From a virus: a stretch of DNA of 20,903 nt. The stretch lies in the IMG/VR virus record IMGVR_UViG_3300020401_000122, positions 1-20,903 of that record; one strand, 5' to 3'. Positions 1 to 9,130 of the stretch are shown here, piece by piece. Within the stretch, counting starts at the first letter, position 1. Every line of letters begins with the position of its first letter. The notes beneath the pieces were generated by a model. The model searched no databases and was not told where the DNA came from. It saw nothing but the letters and a program-made list of their open reading frames with translations. A program made the translations under genes and the position numbers.

Positions 1-3000
1 TCCATTATACCGTTTTGATAAAGAGTTATTTTTTCAGATGTGTTTAGGGCGCCTGGAGTAAAAAATCTTGGTTCTGCTATTGCTTCAGCGACATTAGGTT
101 TCATCATTGCAGCAGCATATCCTTTTATACCACCATATCTAATAGCTATTGCTATTGCAGCTGGTACTGCAATTGATCCGGTGGCTACTGCTATTGGCAA
201 ACCAGCAAATGCAGCAGCTATTGTAGCAGCTATTAATTGACCAAAATTACCCGTTGCATTTTGTTCCTGTAGTCTTTTGCCCATTTTAACAATATCTTTA
301 AATTGTTTAGGTGCATTTTTTCCAAATATAATTTTAAATCTTGCAGGGTCTTGATATAAATCTGTTATAAACTCTGCATTAAATATTTTACCAATTTGTT
401 CAATGCTTGGAGTTTCATCAATATTTACTCCTAAAGCCTTTCTTATTTGATTTTCAATATATTTTTCTCTCAATACTTCTTTTGTTCCATCATCTAATTT
501 GTTAAATATTTTTTCAAGCTCTTTAGTCCTAAATGCTTTTTTATCAAACATAGTATTTACAAGATTAATAACATCAGTTTCATCTTGTATATCAAAACCA
601 TCTTTACTAATGCGTTTAGCAAATTCTTGGTTTTGTAAATCTTTTAACTTAGTAACTTCATCAGCATATTCATTTATATTTTTTGTTAAATCTTTAATTT
701 CCTGCGGTCCTAAATTATCATAAGACCTTATTGATTCACCTAATTTAGTAAATCTTTGTTGAAGTAAATCTTGTACAGCTCTTCTAGTTTCGTCTGAAGC
801 ACTTACAGGCATGCTTTCAATTGCGTTTGCAATTTTAATTAAATCACCTGTTGCTTCTTTTCCTAGTATTGTTTCTAAAGTAGAAGGACCTAATTTTTCT
901 GTACCAGTTACTCGACCATTACCTGCATAAGCACGAATTTCTTCAGCAAATTCATACATATTTTTGTTAGCAGTTATTTTATTTAATAAGTTATCAACAA
1001 GAACATTCCTAAAAGCATTACCAATTAACTCTGGATTCATTTCATCTGTTACTTGCACAGCTCTTTCTGATCTACTTCTTTCTCCTAGTTTTCCTTCATC
1101 TACAGCTTGTTTTGCTAAAACATCGCCTTCTTCTGCTAATTCTTCAGTAACTCTAGTTGCTGCTTGTTGCCCTTCATCCATACTTGTTAATGGAGGAACA
1201 TCTTTTTGCAAAGTTGGAACATTTTCATCAACAGCTTTTTTATACCCAGGTAAAACTTCTTTAGCTTGGTCTACAGCTTCATTCATTGCTCTGTTTGATC
1301 TTCGTGTTGTTTCTACTAAAGTATTAAAAACTGTATCTATTAATGCTGGATTAGCATCTTTACTCAATAATCTATTAATTAAAGCATCAGAGTTTTGTTT
1401 TTTCCTTGCTACATCTTGTGCTAATTTTCCTATTCCAAATTCTTCAAATAGTTGATAGCCAATTCTTTGTTCATCCATAAGTTTTGTAGACCTAACAGAT
1501 ATGTCTCGCAAAGATTTTATAGCTTGAATTTTTTGTTTATATTCTGGAGACCCTTTTCTTATTCCTTCAAAACCTTTTTTCTCTAAGGATGACATGGCAG
1601 AACCTAATTGTGCGTAAGATATTTCTCCATCTTTTATTGCCGCAGTCCACACTTTTCCTAAATCAATATTTTCATCAGCAATAACTACTTTTCTTAAAGT
1701 TTGAACTAATTCATTATGTTGCATTGGAGAAAGTAAACTTATAGGTTCATCAGCTTGATCTTGAGCAACTTTTATTAAATTTTTTAAAATTCCAGGCTCT
1801 AAACTATTAAACATTTTAGAACCTTTTTGATCATTTAAAATAGTTTTTAAAGCTTTAATTGTGTCATCTGTTTTTATAAATTGTGGACCTGCGTCTTCTC
1901 CATATCTTAATGCAAACTGTGGAATACCTTGTTTGTCTTTTATAATAGAAAGACCATCTGTATCTTTAATGCCTTTTAAGTAATTTAATCTATTTAAATC
2001 TTGATCTGGTAAATTAGATGTTTTTTCTAATACTTTTATTTCATCATCAATTGCTTTTATTGTGCCAGAAGGCAAGCTATCAACAACATCCACTATCTCT
2101 TCAACAACTTCATCAAATTCGCCGTCTAAATATTTTTGACTAGGTACAGGATTGTCTATAGAGTTGATTAATCCTCTTTCAAGATTTTTTTCTAAAAACA
2201 AATCGTATAATTCATCAGCTTCTTTATCTAGTCCTTTACTAAATAAATCATCAATTTCTTTTCTTTGAGTTGGTGTTATACCATCATTTAATTCTATAGG
2301 AACTGTTTTTGTCTGTGTTTTTTTAACAGTTCCTGGAGCTACATCAGCAATTTCAAATATATCTTGAATATCTTTAAAACCTTGCTTTGCTATTCTCTGT
2401 CCAACATCAATTGCTTCCGTTGCTGTTTTAGCCGAAGCATCCTGTATTTGATTATAAACATCTGCTATTTCATCAATATTTTTTGGACCACCAACATTTG
2501 TTTCATCTGATAATTTTAATAAAGAATTTAAAGCGCCTCTTAAATTAGTATGAACACCTTTAGTATATCTATCAGTTAATTCTACAAAATCATCAGTAGT
2601 AGTCGTAAATGCATCTTTAATTGCTTTATTTATGTATTCATCTACATCTGTTTTTTCTAATATTTTTTTACCCGCATCAGTCATTTGTAATGCGTTTTTC
2701 ATTTCTTCTCTAAACACATCGACATTTTTTGATAACTTTTCTTGTCTTTTACCAGCTATTGTTTCTGCCATAAGTTGTAGTCTGTGTTTTAAGTTAATAT
2801 CTAAATTTTGTTTTGCATAAAAATCTGGCATTATGCCTTTTTCAATATCAGCTAACATACTGTTTTGCTGTGGAGTAAGTTTTCCTGTTTCTTCATATTC
2901 TTTCCAAATCTTAGAAAAAGCATCTGAACTAGGATCGGTTGCTCCTTTACCATAAAAAGCATCTAAATGTTTTTGAGAATTACCTTTAAAGTATCTTCCT

Positions 3001-3770
3001 AGCCCTCTAAGCAATCCTCCAAAAACTAAATCACCTACACCTGCATATGTTGCCTCTGTTAATCCTCTTTTATTAACAGCACTAACTGCTTCATCAGATA
3101 TTCCTCTTGCCCATTGTTGAGCTTCATCAATAAATGTTCCTATGTATGCTCCACCGGCACTTGCAGCAGAAGGTAAAATAAGAGCTGCTGCTAAAGCTCC
3201 TCCATAAGGAGTTCTTACTAAAGCTCTACCTAAAGCAGTTTTTGGTATTTTTTTAGCAGCAGCAGTAAAACCAGCTATTGAACCTATTGTAGGACCAAGC
3301 ACTTCACCAGCAAGATCAATAATGTCTTCACCTTCAAATTTAGTAGAATCTATTGCGACTAAATTGTTAGTAGGATCCATACCTAATTCTTCTTGGCCTT
3401 TTGGTGTTAACAAAAAATCTCCTAATTTATCAACAACATAGCCTTCTTTACCAACATTCTTGTCTAAAAAATTTACTCTTTCTTTAAAATTATTTGTGTT
3501 TCCAAAACGAAATCTAAAACTATTATTTGTTACACCTGACTTGTAATCAGCACCTCTAAACCTTCCAGTGCTTGTAAACACACTTTGCTTTGGAGCTTCT
3601 TTTGAAATGTCTTGTTTAGGTGTTTGAACAGTGTTTGATTCTATTGTTGTAAAATCTCCACCTATTGCATTTCGTAAAGCACTTTCTTCTGCTGGAGACA
3701 TCTCTTCTGCTTCTTGAATTGCTTCAATAACTTTACCGTCAAATGTTTTATAATATTTTTTTACAGCCAC
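1..3770 (-). CDS. Very large virion protein, probable internal/ejection protein (3' end cut by window edge)
   Basis: The frame is open from a GTG at 3770 to the left edge, giving at least 1256 residues without a visible stop. The GTG is chosen because an AAGG lies 6 nt upstream and overlaps the stop of the preceding gene; the protein starts MAVKKYYKTF. Residues about 155-215 form a Gly/Ala-rich hydrophobic stretch (GPTIGSIAGF, then GGALAAALILPSAASAGG). The long middle is charged and helical in composition (Lys/Glu/Asp-rich). Near the end, residues about 1177-1225 are strongly hydrophobic (GQLIAAATIAAAFAGLPIA and following). No catalytic motif is recognised. Size, last place in the run of tail genes, and hydrophobic patches in a soluble-looking protein fit the giant ejection proteins of podoviruses (the role of T7 gp16 or P22 gp16). 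That role is inferred from position and composition, not from a recognised domain. Confidence 0.85.
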   Translation of the reverse strand, partial: MAVKKYYKTFDGKVIEAIQEAEEMSPAEESALRNAIGGDFTTIESNTVQTPKQDISKEAPKQSVFTSTGRFRGADYKSGVTNNSFRFRFGNTNNFKERVNFLDKNVGKEGYVVDKLGDFLLTPKGQEELGMDPTNNLVAIDSTKFEGEDIIDLAGEVLGPTIGSIAGFTAAAKKIPKTALGRALVRTPYGGALAAALILPSAASAGGAYIGTFIDEAQQWARGISDEAVSAVNKRGLTEATYAGVGDLVFGGLLRGLGRYFKGNSQKHLDAFYGKGATDPSSDAFSKIWKEYEETGKLTPQQNSMLADIEKGIMPDFYAKQNLDINLKHRLQLMAETIAGKRQEKLSKNVDVFREEMKNALQMTDAGKKILEKTDVDEYINKAIKDAFTTTTDDFVELTDRYTKGVHTNLRGALNSLLKLSDETNVGGPKNIDEIADVYNQIQDASAKTATEAIDVGQRIAKQGFKDIQDIFEIADVAPGTVKKTQTKTVPIELNDGITPTQRKEIDDLFSKGLDKEADELYDLFLEKNLERGLINSIDNPVPSQKYLDGEFDEVVEEIVDVVDSLPSGTIKAIDDEIKVLEKTSNLPDQDLNRLNYLKGIKDTDGLSIIKDKQGIPQFALRYGEDAGPQFIKTDDTIKALKTILNDQKGSKMFNSLEPGILKNLIKVAQDQADEPISLLSPMQHNELVQTLRKVVIADENIDLGKVWTAAIKDGEISYAQLGSAMSSLEKKGFEGIRKGSPEYKQKIQAIKSLRDISVRSTKLMDEQRIGYQLFEEFGIGKLAQDVARKKQNSDALINRLLSKDANPALIDTVFNTLVETTRRSNRAMNEAVDQAKEVLPGYKKAVDENVPTLQKDVPPLTSMDEGQQAATRVTEELAEEGDVLAKQAVDEGKLGERSRSERAVQVTDEMNPELIGNAFRNVLVDNLLNKITANKNMYEFAEEIRAYAGNGRVTGTEKLGPSTLETILGKEATGDLIKIANAIESMPVSASDETRRAVQDLLQQRFTKLGESIRSYDNLGPQEIKDLTKNINEYADEVTKLKDLQNQEFAKRISKDGFDIQDETDVINLVNTMFDKKAFRTKELEKIFNKLDDGTKEVLREKYIENQIRKALGVNIDETPSIEQIGKIFNAEFITDLYQDPARFKIIFGKNAPKQFKDIVKMGKRLQEQNATGNFGQLIAATIAAAFAGLPIAVATGSIAVPAAIAIAIRYGGIKGYAAAMMKPNVAEAIAEPRFFTPGALNTSEKITLYQNGIM

Positions 3771-3776
3771 AATTTA

Positions 3777-3780
3777 CCTT
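3777..3780 (-). promoter_or_regulatory. Ribosome binding site AAGG that sets the GTG start at 3770
   Basis: On the transcript the sequence reads AAGGTAAATTGTG. The AAGG is 6 nt from the GTG and overlaps the TAA stop of the upstream gene, which suggests translational coupling. It supports GTG at 3770 as the start of the giant left-edge gene. Confidence 0.6.
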
Positions 3781-5461
3781 ATTGCCTTAAATCTATTGTC
3801 CTTGATACTGCTGTTCTTCCGCCTGGTGATATTTCATTAAAATTTACAATACTACTTTTAGGAATAGTTAATTTACCTCCAGACTTAGCAATTCTTTCCG
3901 CAACTTTTCTTTCAACTCTTTCGATTTCATCTAAATAACCACCACCAGGCGATGTTTCTGCCATAGAGTAAAGTGATTGTAATGCAGTATTTGCATTATA
4001 AGATGGTTTTTCAAATATTTTTACAAGCTCTTCTAATGATGCTTTTGCTGAAGCAACGTCCGTAAATGTTCCTAAAATATTAACAATGTCATCAGCTCTT
4101 TTTCTGTCAGCATCAGAAATAGTTCTGTTTGATTCACCTAATAATATCGTAATGTTTTGAGCTGTAAATCTTTTAGCCCATCTAGCAAGAATTTCTGGTG
4201 TAGGTATTAATTGTCTACCTGTAACTGGATCAAAAGCAGTTCTATCTATACCTGCAAGAGCAGATATACCTCTTGATAAATCATTTACTCTTTGAGATAA
4301 ACCAACAGTATCAGCGCTAATTAATTCTTTTACCATGTTAATTTCATCAAGAGTGTCTCTTGAATATTCTTCTGCTTTATATATATCTCTTATAATTGGA
4401 GCTATATCTACATCAGGCTCATACTTTACATTGCCTTTTTTATCTTCTCTTAAACGAACTTGAAATTGTAAATTATCTTGACTACCTCTACTATAAAGAC
4501 CTGGAAGTTTTACTTTTAAAATTTGTTTTTGCATTAAAGGATCAGCATCTGGCCCTTCGCCAAGATCTTGAATATTTTTAGCAATTTTTGTTTGTAATAA
4601 TTGATTTTGTAATTTTTCTTTTTCAGAAATACCTTCACCGCCAATTGGTATTCTACCAGCTAATATTGCTCTTTGTGTAAAGTTTTCTTCTGCCATTTCT
4701 GGTGGAGCAAACTCATAACCTAATTGAGATATTTCTTCTATTGATACTGGTTCAGGCGTTAGCTTGTAAGTGTTTTCACCAGGAACTCTATATGCTAAAA
4801 ATTGTTTTCCTTTAGCTGATTCTTCTTCAGCTTGTGATCTTGCTAAATCAGACATTGACATTCTTTTTTGCACTGTTCCTACAACGCTTCCATCAAAAGG
4901 AACAGCACTGTAAGCTGCCATAGCTTCAGCATCGCCAATATTTTTTTCTTCTCTAACTTTTTTTAATTCTTTAGAAAAATCACTATTAACAACACCTTTA
5001 GGAGCCTGTTGAAATTGTTTAATATCCATATCAACAATTGCATCTAATGCTTCGCCAGTTCTTCCTGTTTGTTCTTTAAAGACTTCATATAATAAAACAT
5101 TTCCTTCAGGAGAACTATCAACAGGAATTTTTTCACCTGTTCTAGGTTGAATAAAAAATACTTCTCCAGTGTCATTATCTGTTTCTGTATTGGTTTTAAT
5201 CCAATCTCTAAAATCCTCCATATCATCAAATTCTTTTTTTTCTTTATTTTTCTTTGTTTCTTTTTTAGGTTTTTTGTTATTACTCGCAACTTTTTTTAAA
5301 TCATTGCTCAAAGACTCTAAATCTTTTTGAATTTCATTAGCATTAGATCTTTCAATAATTGGATCAGTAACTAAAGTATCCTCTACTATGTTACCAACAC
5401 CAATGCCAATTGGACCACCATAAGCATAACCTTTTGGTTTTATAATAGGCGGATTAAACAT
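3779..5461 (-). CDS. 560-aa predicted virion protein of unknown function
   Basis: I do not recognise a named family. The start ATG has an optimal GGAGG 6 nt upstream. The N-terminus carries a GYAYGGPIG motif, a short Tyr/Gly-Gly tag of a kind often seen at the start of marine phage virion proteins. Residues about 60-80 are a Lys/Glu-rich linker. The rest is mostly hydrophilic and helix-prone. Residues about 425-460 hold an amphipathic segment followed by GESNRTISDADRKRADDI, which resembles the G-R-x-S-D-x-D pattern near the end of large internal proteins in other marine phages; that comparison is from memory. No transmembrane segment or enzyme motif is visible. Its place between the 418-aa and the giant protein suggests a packaged or injected structural protein. 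Confidence 0.88.
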   Translation of the reverse strand: MFNPPIIKPKGYAYGGPIGIGVGNIVEDTLVTDPIIERSNANEIQKDLESLSNDLKKVASNNKKPKKETKKNKEKKEFDDMEDFRDWIKTNTETDNDTGEVFFIQPRTGEKIPVDSSPEGNVLLYEVFKEQTGRTGEALDAIVDMDIKQFQQAPKGVVNSDFSKELKKVREEKNIGDAEAMAAYSAVPFDGSVVGTVQKRMSMSDLARSQAEEESAKGKQFLAYRVPGENTYKLTPEPVSIEEISQLGYEFAPPEMAEENFTQRAILAGRIPIGGEGISEKEKLQNQLLQTKIAKNIQDLGEGPDADPLMQKQILKVKLPGLYSRGSQDNLQFQVRLREDKKGNVKYEPDVDIAPIIRDIYKAEEYSRDTLDEINMVKELISADTVGLSQRVNDLSRGISALAGIDRTAFDPVTGRQLIPTPEILARWAKRFTAQNITILLGESNRTISDADRKRADDIVNILGTFTDVASAKASLEELVKIFEKPSYNANTALQSLYSMAETSPGGGYLDEIERVERKVAERIAKSGGKLTIPKSSIVNFNEISPGGRTAVSRTIDLRQ

Positions 5462-5463
5462 AA

Positions 5464-6720
5464 TTAACCTCCGTACGCTCGTTGATCAAATCCAAAACCA
5501 CTTGGGTTAAACATAGAATATGGATTCACATATGGAGCGTATCCAGACAATGTTGTTTGCATTGGACTAGCTACAGGAGCTTGACCTTGACCCATCATCA
5601 TAGTGTTGCTTGGTATACCTTGAGCTAAACCAAGTTGATAAGTTGTTCTATTAAATGGGTCCATATAAATGTTATAAGCGTTTTGTCTTTGTGTATCATA
5701 TAAAGACTGTTCATAACCTCTTGCAGTTCTACCAGCATTAGCAAGAGCTGCAATATCTGCACCTTGCAATCCTTGTAAAGTACCTCCAGCACCTATAAAT
5801 CCAGAACCTAAATTTTGCAAAGCTGGGGCAAAACCTGCTAAACCAGTTCCTAATTGTGCAAAGTTTTGACCACCAGACGATATACCTGTTGATAGTTGAG
5901 AAAGTAAACCAGCAAGTCCAGAACGAGCTTGACCAAAACCTTGGCCTAATCCTGCCATAGTTGGGGCAGCTCCTCTTAATGCTTGTTGTTCTATATTAAA
6001 TTGATTTTGTGCTTGATTAAAAGCAGACGCTAAACCTTGATTAATAACATTTTGTCTAGCATCCTGTCTTTGTCTTTCCATTTCTAGCTCAATCATACCA
6101 GCTCTTGTAGAGCCTCTAAGTCCTGAGTTAGCAGCTTTAACATTTAATTCAGTTATTTTATTATCGTAAAATTCGTCAATGTCTCCTAATTGATCTTCTA
6201 CAACGGCTTCCATATAAGGATTCATATAAAAATTAGCTGCATTTGGAGTAAAAGAACCAAGACCAGCTTGTAACATATTTATACCTTCGTATATGCCACG
6301 TTCTGTTGGAGCTAAACCACTACGAGCTAACATAGCTGCGTCTCTTAATCCCATTACACCTTCAGAATAAAGTGGGTAAGCATCTCTCATTACAGATGCA
6401 CCCTCTCCTAAGAAAGGAAGAGCACCTTCATAAGCCTCCATACCTCTTTGGAAATATGGAAGATATGCACCTACACCTTGTGCTGTCATGTCAAGAGCAC
6501 GTTGTTCTAAAGGATTAAAAGGAGCTACTTGAGTTGTAATAGCCTCAATAGGCGGTGGTTTAGAAGAAAAAGAATATCCTTGGTTAAATAAAAATTCTGT
6601 TAAAGCTCTTATATAAGGGTCTGCTAAATTATATTCTACATTACCAGCATATGTAGCATCTGTTACACTAGGAAGAGTTCCTGTAAATGTATATTGTCCT
6701 TGATTAACTGGAGTTGTCAT
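5464..6720 (-). CDS. 418-aa virion protein of the YMNPY type, probable tail/ejection protein
   Basis: The ATG overlaps the TGA of the 696-aa gene as ATGA, implying coupled translation. Residues 165-170 read YMNPYM, followed by a charged helical stretch (EAVVEDQLGDIDEFYDNKI), then SGLRGSTRAGMIELEMERQR and a Gln/Asn-rich helix to about residue 245. This arrangement of a Tyr-Asn-Pro-Tyr motif, a long helix, then a G-x-R-G-S-x-R motif is familiar from many podoviral and marine phage proteins next to tail genes, but no biochemical role is established that I can name. Residues 250-340 are Gly/Ala/Leu-rich. The C-terminus is Gly/Pro/Tyr-rich and ends AYGG. An internal virion role is inferred from neighbours and composition. 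Confidence 0.88.
   Translation of the reverse strand: MTTPVNQGQYTFTGTLPSVTDATYAGNVEYNLADPYIRALTEFLFNQGYSFSSKPPPIEAITTQVAPFNPLEQRALDMTAQGVGAYLPYFQRGMEAYEGALPFLGEGASVMRDAYPLYSEGVMGLRDAAMLARSGLAPTERGIYEGINMLQAGLGSFTPNAANFYMNPYMEAVVEDQLGDIDEFYDNKITELNVKAANSGLRGSTRAGMIELEMERQRQDARQNVINQGLASAFNQAQNQFNIEQQALRGAAPTMAGLGQGFGQARSGLAGLLSQLSTGISSGGQNFAQLGTGLAGFAPALQNLGSGFIGAGGTLQGLQGADIAALANAGRTARGYEQSLYDTQRQNAYNIYMDPFNRTTYQLGLAQGIPSNTMMMGQGQAPVASPMQTTLSGYAPYVNPYSMFNPSGFGFDQRAYGG
5468..5472 (-). promoter_or_regulatory. Perfect GGAGG Shine-Dalgarno embedded in the YGG-stop codons of the upstream gene
   Basis: The last codons of the 418-aa gene, TAC GGA GGT TAA, contain GGAGG, which sits 6 nt before the ATG at 5461. 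The C-terminal Gly-Gly codons therefore double as the ribosome binding site of the 560-aa gene. Confidence 0.8.
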
Positions 6721-8807
6721 GATTTCATTGCCTCTAAATCATTCATTAAAGAATACATTTCTCTAACACCTTTTTTTCTGTCGCCACCACCAGCTGCTTT
6801 TACAGCTTTAGCTGTCATTACAAACTCACCATCTGATAATCTTGCAGGAATAGAATCACTTGTTCCTGTGCCAGGGCCACTAGCTTCTCCACCTTCTCTT
6901 AAATCAACACCTCTACCTTTTAAAATATCTGCATATGTTAATTCACCATCATTATTTAAGTCTGGAAAAGCCTCACCACCCTTGGCCATATTAATAGCTG
7001 TTTGTGGTTGAGCGTAAGTAGGATAAAGTTGATTGTAGTCTATAACTTCAAACTGTCCTCCTAATTGATTTTGTACATCTTGTCTTGCTCTTGCTGATTC
7101 AAAACTTGCGTTTCTTCTAAATTGATCTGTAGGTAAATTTGTAGGTTTTGTTAAAGCTTCAAACATCATAAGAAATTGAATATCTTCAGCATCAAGAGAT
7201 TCTTTTTTTCTTTGTTTATCTAGTATCTCTGCATATTTTTCCATTATTTCTTCGTCATTCATTTGTGTACCAAATCGTCTCATAATGCTTTCTCTAGCAG
7301 GATTATTAAATATATCGCCTGCCATAGTAGGAGAGCCTTCACCACCAAATATTCCAGTTCCACCTCTCATAGGTATATTAGCGTAACCTTCATCACCAAA
7401 AATAGAACCGCCAAGATATTGCCTCATTTGTTGTTGAGCTAAATTTCTAGCACCTGGTGTTCCAATAGCTTCTCCTAACTCTCCTTGTGCATATAAAGCA
7501 CCTAAATCACCAAGAGTTCTTCTTCTATTTTCTTCTGTTCCTATTAAGGAACCTACACCTTGTCTAAATTGTTGTTCAGGAGACTTACCAAACATAGATG
7601 TTGTAGCTGCATCTAAAGCATCTGGACCATATATTAAACCAGCTGTTCCTAAACCAGTAGAAATAAATGGATGTCTATAAGCAAAACTACCTATACCTTT
7701 TAATCCACTTCCTGCTGCACCTGCTAATCCTTTACCTATACTTCCTAATGTGTATGTTGGAACACCAGATTCCATTAATCCCATAGTTGGTGTAGTTAAA
7801 AGAGGTTTACTTGGTCTACTAAAGTTTAAAAGATCTCTTATTCCTCTTGAGGCAGGTATCCCTAAATCGTCCATAGTTTGTGCTGTAGTTTTTGCAGCAA
7901 AAGATGTATTGACGTTAGGTATTGTAGAACCATAAGCTGTGTTTGTAGGTCCTCTATAAGATCCCATAGGAAACTTACTTACGTTTGATGATGGAGCTCC
8001 AGTTCTAAAGCTAAAATTTTGTAAAGATTGTCTACCAGCTGGAGTAGAATTTAAAAAACTTCCAATTCCTGATCTTGCTCTATTAAATTGATTAGTTATA
8101 CCTGATCCAATTTGAGAACCTATATTACGACCTTGTGCCATAATAGAACCAAAAGCGGCATCGGCCGCTGGGTTTGCTACAGCTGGATTTGTAGCTCTAT
8201 TAGCTCTATTAAATAAATTTTTAGTTCCTTGACCTATTCTACTACTCGCAACTTTTTGAGCCATAGGACTAGTGGCAAGTGTTTGTATACCTGATCTAGC
8301 GCTAGCTCCTAAACTTTCTAAAAAAGCAGGACTAGATCTTAAAGCTCCAGCAATATCTAAACCTCTTAAACTTGTTGTACCTGATTTTATGCGTGCTGCT
8401 AAAGAAGCGGCAACTTCGCCTGCGGCTGGATATTTTGTTAAGATAGCTTTTTGAACAGCTGCTGCTTTAGCTGCTGTTGAAGTTCCTTTTGCTGCATTCA
8501 ATGCTCCTTGTGCAGTAACCAATATATCATCAGCTACAACTTTAGTTGCTGCGACTACAGGCTGAGTCATTCTTCCTGCAGCAGCTGATGCACCTGTGTA
8601 ATTTCTTCCTAAATTTGCACCAGGTTGACTTCTTCTTGCTTGTTGTGAAAAACCTTTCCCAAATCTACTAGCTTGATTACCAGCACTTTTTAAAATACTT
8701 TGAGCTGTTGGTACAGCTTGTTTTAAAAGTGGAGTTGCTGCTCCCCTTGCTGCTCTTAATCCTCCTAATCCTGTTTGAAGCGCTCTTGCTAATAAACCTA
8801 TTGCCAT
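6717..8807 (-). CDS. 696-aa Ala/Gly/Ser-rich virion protein with C-terminal EF-hand loop
   Basis: The frame stays open further upstream, but the start is placed at the ATG at 8807 (MAIGLLARAL): it overlaps the preceding stop as TAATG and has GGTGA about 9 nt upstream. The first 450 residues are low-complexity Ala/Arg/Ser/Gly with many short Ala-rich segments, and a modest hydrophobic stretch follows near FISTGLGTAGLIYG. Residues 616-627 read DLNNDGELTYAD, a complete EF-hand-type 12-residue loop with acidic or oxygen ligands at positions 1, 3, 5, 9 and 12 and Gly at 6. Residues about 646-664 carry GTSDSIPARLSDGEFVM, a motif I recognise from many marine phage virion proteins but whose role is unknown. 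Calcium binding is inferred from the loop. Position after the gp10-like and 107-aa genes suggests an internal or ejection protein. Confidence 0.88.
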   Translation of the reverse strand: MAIGLLARALQTGLGGLRAARGAATPLLKQAVPTAQSILKSAGNQASRFGKGFSQQARRSQPGANLGRNYTGASAAAGRMTQPVVAATKVVADDILVTAQGALNAAKGTSTAAKAAAVQKAILTKYPAAGEVAASLAARIKSGTTSLRGLDIAGALRSSPAFLESLGASARSGIQTLATSPMAQKVASSRIGQGTKNLFNRANRATNPAVANPAADAAFGSIMAQGRNIGSQIGSGITNQFNRARSGIGSFLNSTPAGRQSLQNFSFRTGAPSSNVSKFPMGSYRGPTNTAYGSTIPNVNTSFAAKTTAQTMDDLGIPASRGIRDLLNFSRPSKPLLTTPTMGLMESGVPTYTLGSIGKGLAGAAGSGLKGIGSFAYRHPFISTGLGTAGLIYGPDALDAATTSMFGKSPEQQFRQGVGSLIGTEENRRRTLGDLGALYAQGELGEAIGTPGARNLAQQQMRQYLGGSIFGDEGYANIPMRGGTGIFGGEGSPTMAGDIFNNPARESIMRRFGTQMNDEEIMEKYAEILDKQRKKESLDAEDIQFLMMFEALTKPTNLPTDQFRRNASFESARARQDVQNQLGGQFEVIDYNQLYPTYAQPQTAINMAKGGEAFPDLNNDGELTYADILKGRGVDLREGGEASGPGTGTSDSIPARLSDGEFVMTAKAVKAAGGGDRKKGVREMYSLMNDLEAMKS

Positions 8808-9130
8808 TACGATGTCACCACTGTTACTGTTCCTACGGAACTTGTTAAACTCAAACCTGTTGGATAAACCACAGGTAAATATAAATTTCTCCAAGCACTG
8901 CCATCGTACGCTTGGTGTACTTCCACCGTTGTATTAAATATTAACCCACCCGGACTAAATTTTCTACTATTTCTTTGTGCAGTAGTATAAGACGGAACTA
9001 CGTTTAAGTCTAATTGAAAAAGATTTTGTTCAATTGTACGAACTAATCTGTTTAAAGTATTAGCATCTATCTCTTCTTGATTAAATCTAGGAAGAGAAGA
9101 AAAGGCTTGTCTTATATCAAATCTTGGCAC
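8807..9130 (-). CDS. 107-aa protein ending in a PTG...SVGTVTVV beta module; occupies the gp26-like slot
   Basis: The start is a GTG at 9130 that overlaps the TAG of the gp10-like gene as TAGTG, with GGGAG about 6 nt upstream; the stop overlaps the next start as TAATG. The first 50 residues (MPRFDIRQAF, then an IDANTLNRLVRTIEQNLFQ helix) look helical. The middle holds GGLIFNTTVEVHQAYDGSAW, similar in style to the fibre-surface motif that ends YDGSAW in other phages. The last 20 residues, PTGLSLTSSVGTVTVVTS, match a module found in the 330-aa and zinc-ribbon proteins here. In P22 the gene after gp10 encodes the tail needle gp26. This protein is much shorter and has no long heptad region, so equivalence rests on position only. 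A small tail protein is the safest call. Confidence 0.82.
   Translation of the reverse strand: MPRFDIRQAFSSLPRFNQEEIDANTLNRLVRTIEQNLFQLDLNVVPSYTTAQRNSRKFSPGGLIFNTTVEVHQAYDGSAWRNLYLPVVYPTGLSLTSSVGTVTVVTS

Noticed and set aside
964-1455. 163-codon open frame on the plus strand
   Set aside because: It is antisense to the giant minus-strand gene, has no ribosome site, and its product is a Ser/Leu/Ala-rich translation typical of shadow frames opposite AT-rich coding sequence.
5221-5285. T-rich run as a terminator, or A8 run on the transcript as a programmed frameshift site
   Set aside because: The run codes for a Lys/Glu-rich linker in frame. No stem precedes it, and the alternative frame gives an 81-codon product with no recognisable features.
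8808-8894. 29-codon N-terminal extension of the 696-aa gene
   Set aside because: It overlaps the 107-aa gene in another frame and its sequence is not phage-virion-like. The ATG at 8807 has TAATG coupling and a GGTGA site.
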